Source of the DNA: Erythrobacter cryptus DSM 12079
Lineage (GTDB): Bacteria > Pseudomonadota > Alphaproteobacteria > Sphingomonadales > Sphingomonadaceae
Reading direction: 5' to 3'
Length of the DNA: 64,000 bases
Assembly: GCF_000422985.1 (NCBI RefSeq)
Contig: NZ_KE383967.1
Location: forward strand, 97,621-161,620
Part shown: in pieces, positions 60,238-64,000 of the stretch
Numbering within the stretch: position 1 is the first letter of the stretch
How the letters are laid out: the number at the start of each line of letters is the position of its first letter
The notes under the pieces: generated by a model
What the model was told of the DNA's origin: nothing
Databases searched by the model: none
What the model saw: only the letters and a program-made list of their open reading frames with translations
Made by a program: the position numbers and the translations under genes

Positions 60238-61799
60238 TGGCCAGCCTTGCCGCCGACAATCCGCTTGCCCCCTTGCGCGCCGCCGTGCCCGAGCAGGCGC
60301 TGCTCACCGATGCGGCAAGCCTCGCCCTGTACAGCCACGATGTCTATGGCAAGGGTGCAACGCCGCTGGCAGTGCTGCGCCCGCAGAGCGTCGATGAGCT
60401 TGCCGCCGGGATCGGCGCTGCCACGCGCGCCGGGATCGCCATCGTCCCGCGCGGCGGGGGGATGAGCTACACCGGCGGCTATCTCTATGCTGCCGGGCCG
60501 CACATCCTCGTCGATACCGGGGCGCTCAACCGGATCGTCGAGATCAACGAGACCGATCTTACCGCCCTCGTCGAGGTCGGCTGCACCTGGGAGGCGCTCA
60601 ACGCCGCGCTCGCCCCGCGCGGGCTGCGCGCGCTCGCCTGGGGCACGCTTTCGGGCATCCGCGCCACCATCGGCGGGGGGATGAGCCAGAACGGGGTGTT
60701 CTGGGGCGCGCGCGGCGGCACCGTGGTCGATGGCGCGATCAGCTTTGACGTGGTGCTGGCCGATGGCCGGGTGGTTTCGACCGGATCGGATTTCTTCCGC
60801 CCCTATGGCCCCGATCTCACCGGCCTGTTTGCTGCCGATTGCGGCGCCTTCGGGGTCAAGGCGCGGGTGCGGCTCAAGCTGGTCGAGGCCGCCCGGGCCG
60901 AGGCCCATGGCTCCTTTGCCTTTGCCAGCCACGAAGGCCTGTTCGCGGCGATGAGCGCGATTGCCCGGGCCGAACTTGCCTCGGAAAGCTTTGCCTTCGA
61001 TCCTTTCCTCCAAAGCCAGCGGATGAAGCGCGATTCGCTCGCCAGCGATGCGCGCCAGTTCACCCGGATGATCAAGGCCGAGGCCAAGGCCGGCGGCGTG
61101 CTCAAGGCGCTCACCAGCGGCGCGCGGGTGGCGCTCGCCGGGCGCTCCTTCCTCAAGGACGCGGCCTTCAGCCTCCATTGCATCGCCGAGGGCCGGCATG
61201 GCGCCGCGGTGGAGGCCGACATGGCCGAGATCACCGCGATCGTGCGCGCGCATGGGGGGAGCGTGGTCGAGAACACCGTGCCCAAGATCCTGCGCGCCAA
61301 CCCCTTCCCCCCGCCCAATTCGATGCTGGGGCCGGGGGGCGAGCGCTGGGTGCCGGTGCACGGCTTCCTGCCCCATTCGCGCCTCGTCGAAGCCTGGGAG
61401 GGGCTGCAGGCGCTGTGGGCGCGCCATGGCGAGGAGATGGCGCAGCGCAAGGTGGAAACCGGGGCGCTGATGGCCGCCACCGGGCGCCATGCCTGCCTGA
61501 TCGAGCCGGTGTTCTACTGGCCGGGGGCGCACAACCCGCTGCACGCCCACGCGGTCGAGCCCGATCACCTTGCCCGCCTGCCCAGGCTCGCTCCCGATCC
61601 GGCCGCCGATGCGCTGGTCGAGACGCTCAGGGGCGAGGTGATCGCGCTGTTCCAGCGCCTTGGCGCGATCCACCTCCAGATCGCCCGCACCTATCCGTTG
61701 GCATCCAGCCATGATCCGGCCGCCTGGGAGATGCTGCGCGCGCTCAAGACCAAGGTCGATCCTCGGGGGCTGATGAACCCCGGGGTGCTGGGGCTGTAA
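60237..61799 (+). CDS. FAD-linked oxidase (VAO/GlcD-type)
   Basis: A 520-residue flavoprotein of the vanillyl-alcohol-oxidase/glycolate-oxidase superfamily. LRPQSVDELAAGIGAATRAGIAIVPRGGGMSYTGGY is the FAD-binding segment, followed by VEVGCTWEALN and GTLSGIRATIGGGMSQNG. The C-terminal VDPRGLMNPG is the common closing motif. It would oxidise a hydroxy acid or an alkyl phenol; the substrate is not evident. No signal peptide is present. ATG 60237 overlaps the transporter's TGA (TGATG), and the nitrilase-fold gene follows seven bases later. Confidence 0.9.
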   Translation: MASLAADNPLAPLRAAVPEQALLTDAASLALYSHDVYGKGATPLAVLRPQSVDELAAGIGAATRAGIAIVPRGGGMSYTGGYLYAAGPHILVDTGALNRIVEINETDLTALVEVGCTWEALNAALAPRGLRALAWGTLSGIRATIGGGMSQNGVFWGARGGTVVDGAISFDVVLADGRVVSTGSDFFRPYGPDLTGLFAADCGAFGVKARVRLKLVEAARAEAHGSFAFASHEGLFAAMSAIARAELASESFAFDPFLQSQRMKRDSLASDARQFTRMIKAEAKAGGVLKALTSGARVALAGRSFLKDAAFSLHCIAEGRHGAAVEADMAEITAIVRAHGGSVVENTVPKILRANPFPPPNSMLGPGGERWVPVHGFLPHSRLVEAWEGLQALWARHGEEMAQRKVETGALMAATGRHACLIEPVFYWPGAHNPLHAHAVEPDHLARLPRLAPDPAADALVETLRGEVIALFQRLGAIHLQIARTYPLASSHDPAAWEMLRALKTKVDPRGLMNPGVLGL

Positions 61800-61806
61800 G
61801 GGGCCG

Positions 61807-62970
61807 GTGCGATGGCAGCCCTGCCGGCGCCAGGTGCTTGCCGCCGGGCTGATCGCGGCCCTTGGCCCGCAGCTCGAGCCTGCTGCCCTCTTCGCAAAGG
61901 ATGAGAACGTGACCGATCCTGCCCCTTTTTCCGCCATGGCATTGCAGCTCACTGCCCGCTCGCTCGAGCGCCTGAGCGATGCCGCGGCGGCGCGCGCGGC
62001 GATCCTTGCCCATATCGCCGAGCTCGAAGCGACGATCCGCAGCAGCGCGATCTTCGTGGCGCAATATTCGGGCGTGCCGGTGAAGCTGGTGGTGCTGCCT
62101 GAATATCTCTTCACCTCCTATCCCGGGCGCATCTCGATCCCCGAATTTGCCGCAAGGGTGGGCTTTGCCGCTGACGGGCCGGAATATGCCGCGCTCGGCG
62201 CGCTTGCCGAAAAGCTCGGCATCCACCTTGCCGGCAATGCCTATGAGACCGATCCGGCCTTCCCCGATTTCTATTTCCAGACCTGCTTCATCATCGCCCC
62301 CTCGGGCGCGGTGGTGCTGCGTTATCGCCGGTTGCTTTCGATGTTCGCGCCCTCGCCGCATGATGTGTGGGACGCCTATCTCGACAAATACGGGATCGAG
62401 GGCGTCTTTCCGGTGGCGCGCACCGAGATTGGCAATCTTGCGGCGATCGCCAGCGAGGAAATCCTCTATCCCGAAATCGCCCGCGCCCTGGCGCTGCGCG
62501 GCGCGGAGATCTTCTGCCATTCCTCCTCCGAGATCGGCTCGCCCATTGCCACCAACAAGGACATCGCCAAGCAGGCCCGCGCCTTTGAAAACCTTGCCTA
62601 TGTGGTCTCGGCCAACACCGCGGGCATTTCCGGCACGGCGATGCCGCTGGCAAGCGCCGATGGCAATTCGCAGGTGGTCGACTGGAAGGGCCGCGTGGTG
62701 GCGCAATCGGGCGATGGCGAAACCTTCACCGCCTTTGCCGCGATCGATCTTGCCGCGCTGCGCCGCGCGCGCCGCACGCCCGGCATGACCAATTATCTGG
62801 CGCGCCAGCGGCCCCAGCTCTTTGCCGCGGCCTATGCCGCCGCGGCCGAGCCCTTTGCCGGGCCCAATGGCCTCATCGTGGATGGCCAGCCGCGCATCCC
62901 CGATCGTGACCATTTCACCCGCGCCCAGGCCGAGGTGATCGCGCGGCTCGACCAGGCAGGGATCATCTGA
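61807..62970 (+). CDS. Nitrilase-fold protein with altered catalytic residues
   Basis: 387 residues of the carbon-nitrogen hydrolase superfamily. The Glu of the triad is present (Glu99 in LPEYLF). The Lys position reads YRRLLS (Arg174/Arg175). The nucleophile region reads GNLAAIASEEILYPE (209-223), with Ser216 or Ala215 where Cys is expected. It is therefore either a pseudo-enzyme or a member of a divergent subfamily. It starts with GTG at 61807; WQPCRRQVLAAGLIAAL looks like a signal, possibly twin-arginine. It lies seven bases after the FAD oxidase, and its stop overlaps the next start (TGATG). Confidence 0.8.
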   Translation: MRWQPCRRQVLAAGLIAALGPQLEPAALFAKDENVTDPAPFSAMALQLTARSLERLSDAAAARAAILAHIAELEATIRSSAIFVAQYSGVPVKLVVLPEYLFTSYPGRISIPEFAARVGFAADGPEYAALGALAEKLGIHLAGNAYETDPAFPDFYFQTCFIIAPSGAVVLRYRRLLSMFAPSPHDVWDAYLDKYGIEGVFPVARTEIGNLAAIASEEILYPEIARALALRGAEIFCHSSSEIGSPIATNKDIAKQARAFENLAYVVSANTAGISGTAMPLASADGNSQVVDWKGRVVAQSGDGETFTAFAAIDLAALRRARRTPGMTNYLARQRPQLFAAAYAAAAEPFAGPNGLIVDGQPRIPDRDHFTRAQAEVIARLDQAGII

Positions 62971-63695
62971 TGATGCAGCACCGCACCGTTTCCGGCACGA
63001 TCCGCTATCTTTCGATGAAGCCCGGGCGCGAGGGCAGCGAGCGCGGGCGCGAGCATTTCACCTTCACCCACCATGCCGATGGCTCGGTGATCATGAGCGC
63101 CCATTGCGAGATCGAGGAGCCGCAGCCCACGGTGCTGCGCAACCTCATCTATCACATCGGCCCCGATCGCAAGCCGCACAACCTTTTGGTGCATCTCACG
63201 CTCGGCGATCAATTCCTCGGCTCGGGCTGGATGCGCTTTGACCGCGCGGCGGGCGAGATCACCTGCGAAAGCTATGGCCCGGCGATTGGCCGCAATTCCG
63301 AGCGGCGCGCGGCGGGCACCTTCGATGCCTTCGGCACCCATCCGGTGGTGGGCGATGGCTTTACCACCCGGCTGCTCGATATCGCCCGCGGCCCGCACCG
63401 GCGCGCCTTGCGCTTCTTCCTGCCCTCGGCCGATCACCGCGGCGCCACCGCCCCGCAGATCGCCGAGGTGACGATGACGATGGAATATGTGGGCGAGGAG
63501 GAGATCACGGTCGCCGCCGGCACCTTTGCCTGCCGGCGCTTTCGCTATGTCGATGAAAGCCCCGAGGGCATGGGGGGCGAGCGCCACCCCGATTTCGACA
63601 TGTGGGTGACGGCGGATGATGACAGCATCCTCGTCTATGGCGCGATCGATGGCTACATGATGAACCGTTACGAGCTCGTCGAACTCACGCGCTAA
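62970..63695 (+). CDS. Protein of unknown function, last gene of the island unit
   Basis: 241 residues beginning MMQHRTVSGTIRYLSMKPG, with HFTFTHHADGSVIMSAHCEIEEP and VAAGTFACRRFRYVDESPEG. The regular beta-strand pattern suggests a lipocalin- or DUF3108-like barrel, but I cannot name the family. No signal peptide is present. The start overlaps the nitrilase-fold stop, so it is co-translated. Its stop codon (63693-63695) coincides with the end of an IS5-type transposase gene on the other strand. The C-terminus could therefore have been trimmed or altered by the insertion. Confidence 0.72.
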   Translation: MMQHRTVSGTIRYLSMKPGREGSERGREHFTFTHHADGSVIMSAHCEIEEPQPTVLRNLIYHIGPDRKPHNLLVHLTLGDQFLGSGWMRFDRAAGEITCESYGPAIGRNSERRAAGTFDAFGTHPVVGDGFTTRLLDIARGPHRRALRFFLPSADHRGATAPQIAEVTMTMEYVGEEEITVAAGTFACRRFRYVDESPEGMGGERHPDFDMWVTADDDSILVYGAIDGYMMNRYELVELTR

Positions 63696-64000
63696 GCCGT
63701 GGACTCATTAGCTGCGATCCATAGGCGAGTTGAGAAGAGTTTGGCAGCGGCGAGGAAGTTGTCGGCGCGTTTGTCGTATCGCGTGGCCAAGCCTCTGGCG
63801 TGCTTGAGTTTTCCGAAGAAGCGCTCGATCAGGTTGCGATAGCGGTAGAGGAAGGAGCTGAAGGCGAAGCCCTTCTTGCGGTTGGCCTTTGGCGGGATGT
63901 TGGCGAAGCTGCCGCGCGCCTCGACCTTGTCGCGGATGGCGTCGCTGTCATAGGCCTTGTCGGCGAGGAAGATGCTGCCTTCCGGCACGGCCTCGAGCAG
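63692..64000 (-). mobile_element. IS5-family insertion sequence: transposase C-terminal part, continuing beyond the right edge
   Basis: The last 102 codons of a DDE transposase. IFLADKAYDSDAIRD holds the second catalytic Asp, and YRNLIERFFGKLK is the Y-R-E-K signature with the catalytic Glu, typical of the IS5 (IS427-like) group. The stop TAG lies at 63692-63694, overlapping the stop of the preceding gene. The frame is open to base 64000. The inverted repeat should lie close to GCCGTGGACTCATTAG at about 63696-63711, but only one end is in the window, so it cannot be confirmed. Confidence 0.88.

Overview
The window looks like chromosome of a GC-rich alphaproteobacterium of the order Sphingomonadales (Novosphingobium/Sphingomonas-like). 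The support is a complete Entner-Doudoroff gene set, three large TonB-dependent receptors, LacI-controlled sugar loci, and a dense catabolic island of acyl-CoA dehydrogenases, CoA-transferases and SDRs. The assignment rests on gene content and style only. No rRNA, tRNA or CRISPR was seen.

Layout. (1) 0-7.4 kb, minus strand: a two-partner secretion pair, the outer-membrane transporter tpsB followed after one base by a glycine-rich exoprotein that runs off the left edge. (2) 7.6-9.3 kb: a lipoprotein and a DUF1826 protein diverge from a spacer with a Fur-box-like and a Zur-box-like sequence. (3) 9.4-11.5 kb: an S46 dipeptidyl-peptidase. (4) 11.6-22 kb: central sugar catabolism, with glucokinase overlapping a divergent PEP-carboxylase-like gene, then a LacI regulator facing an FHS-family hexose transporter, zwf, edd and eda. 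The zwf-edd junction carries six 14-bp repeats that form a chain of stop-start minicistrons. (5) 22-30 kb: a sucrose or fructoside locus with a TonB receptor, a GH68 enzyme without a signal peptide, a ROK fructokinase and an esterase on the minus strand, diverging from an SLC45-like permease and a LacI regulator across two oppositely oriented operator palindromes.

(6) 30.4-63.7 kb: a catabolic island. Ten minus-strand genes (43.5-34.5 kb) are chained mostly by 1-4 base start/stop overlaps: two MmgE/PrpD proteins, a PaaK-like ligase, an amidase, a RedY-like barrel, an SDR, a PuuE-like deacetylase, a crotonase, a VOC protein and a YciI protein. A second minus-strand set (49.3-44.4 kb) encodes a CitE-like lyase, a MaoC hydratase, an acyl-CoA dehydrogenase and two family III CoA-transferases. 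In family composition this resembles the itaconate (Ict-Ich-Ccl) degradation cluster of Pseudomonas aeruginosa. Around these lie a DUF1838 protein with a Tat-type flavin amine oxidase, two TonB receptors, an exported VOC protein, an MFS carrier, an FAD oxidase, a nitrilase-fold protein and two further acyl-CoA dehydrogenases. A palindrome, TTTGTCCGGACAAA or close variants, occurs eight times, only in front of genes of this island. A GntR/UTRA regulator in its middle is the obvious candidate to bind it. I infer one regulon for uptake and CoA-dependent breakdown of an unidentified compound, draining into a citramalyl-CoA-type cleavage.

(7) The right edge is the end of an IS5-family element whose transposase stop codon overlaps the stop of the last island gene.
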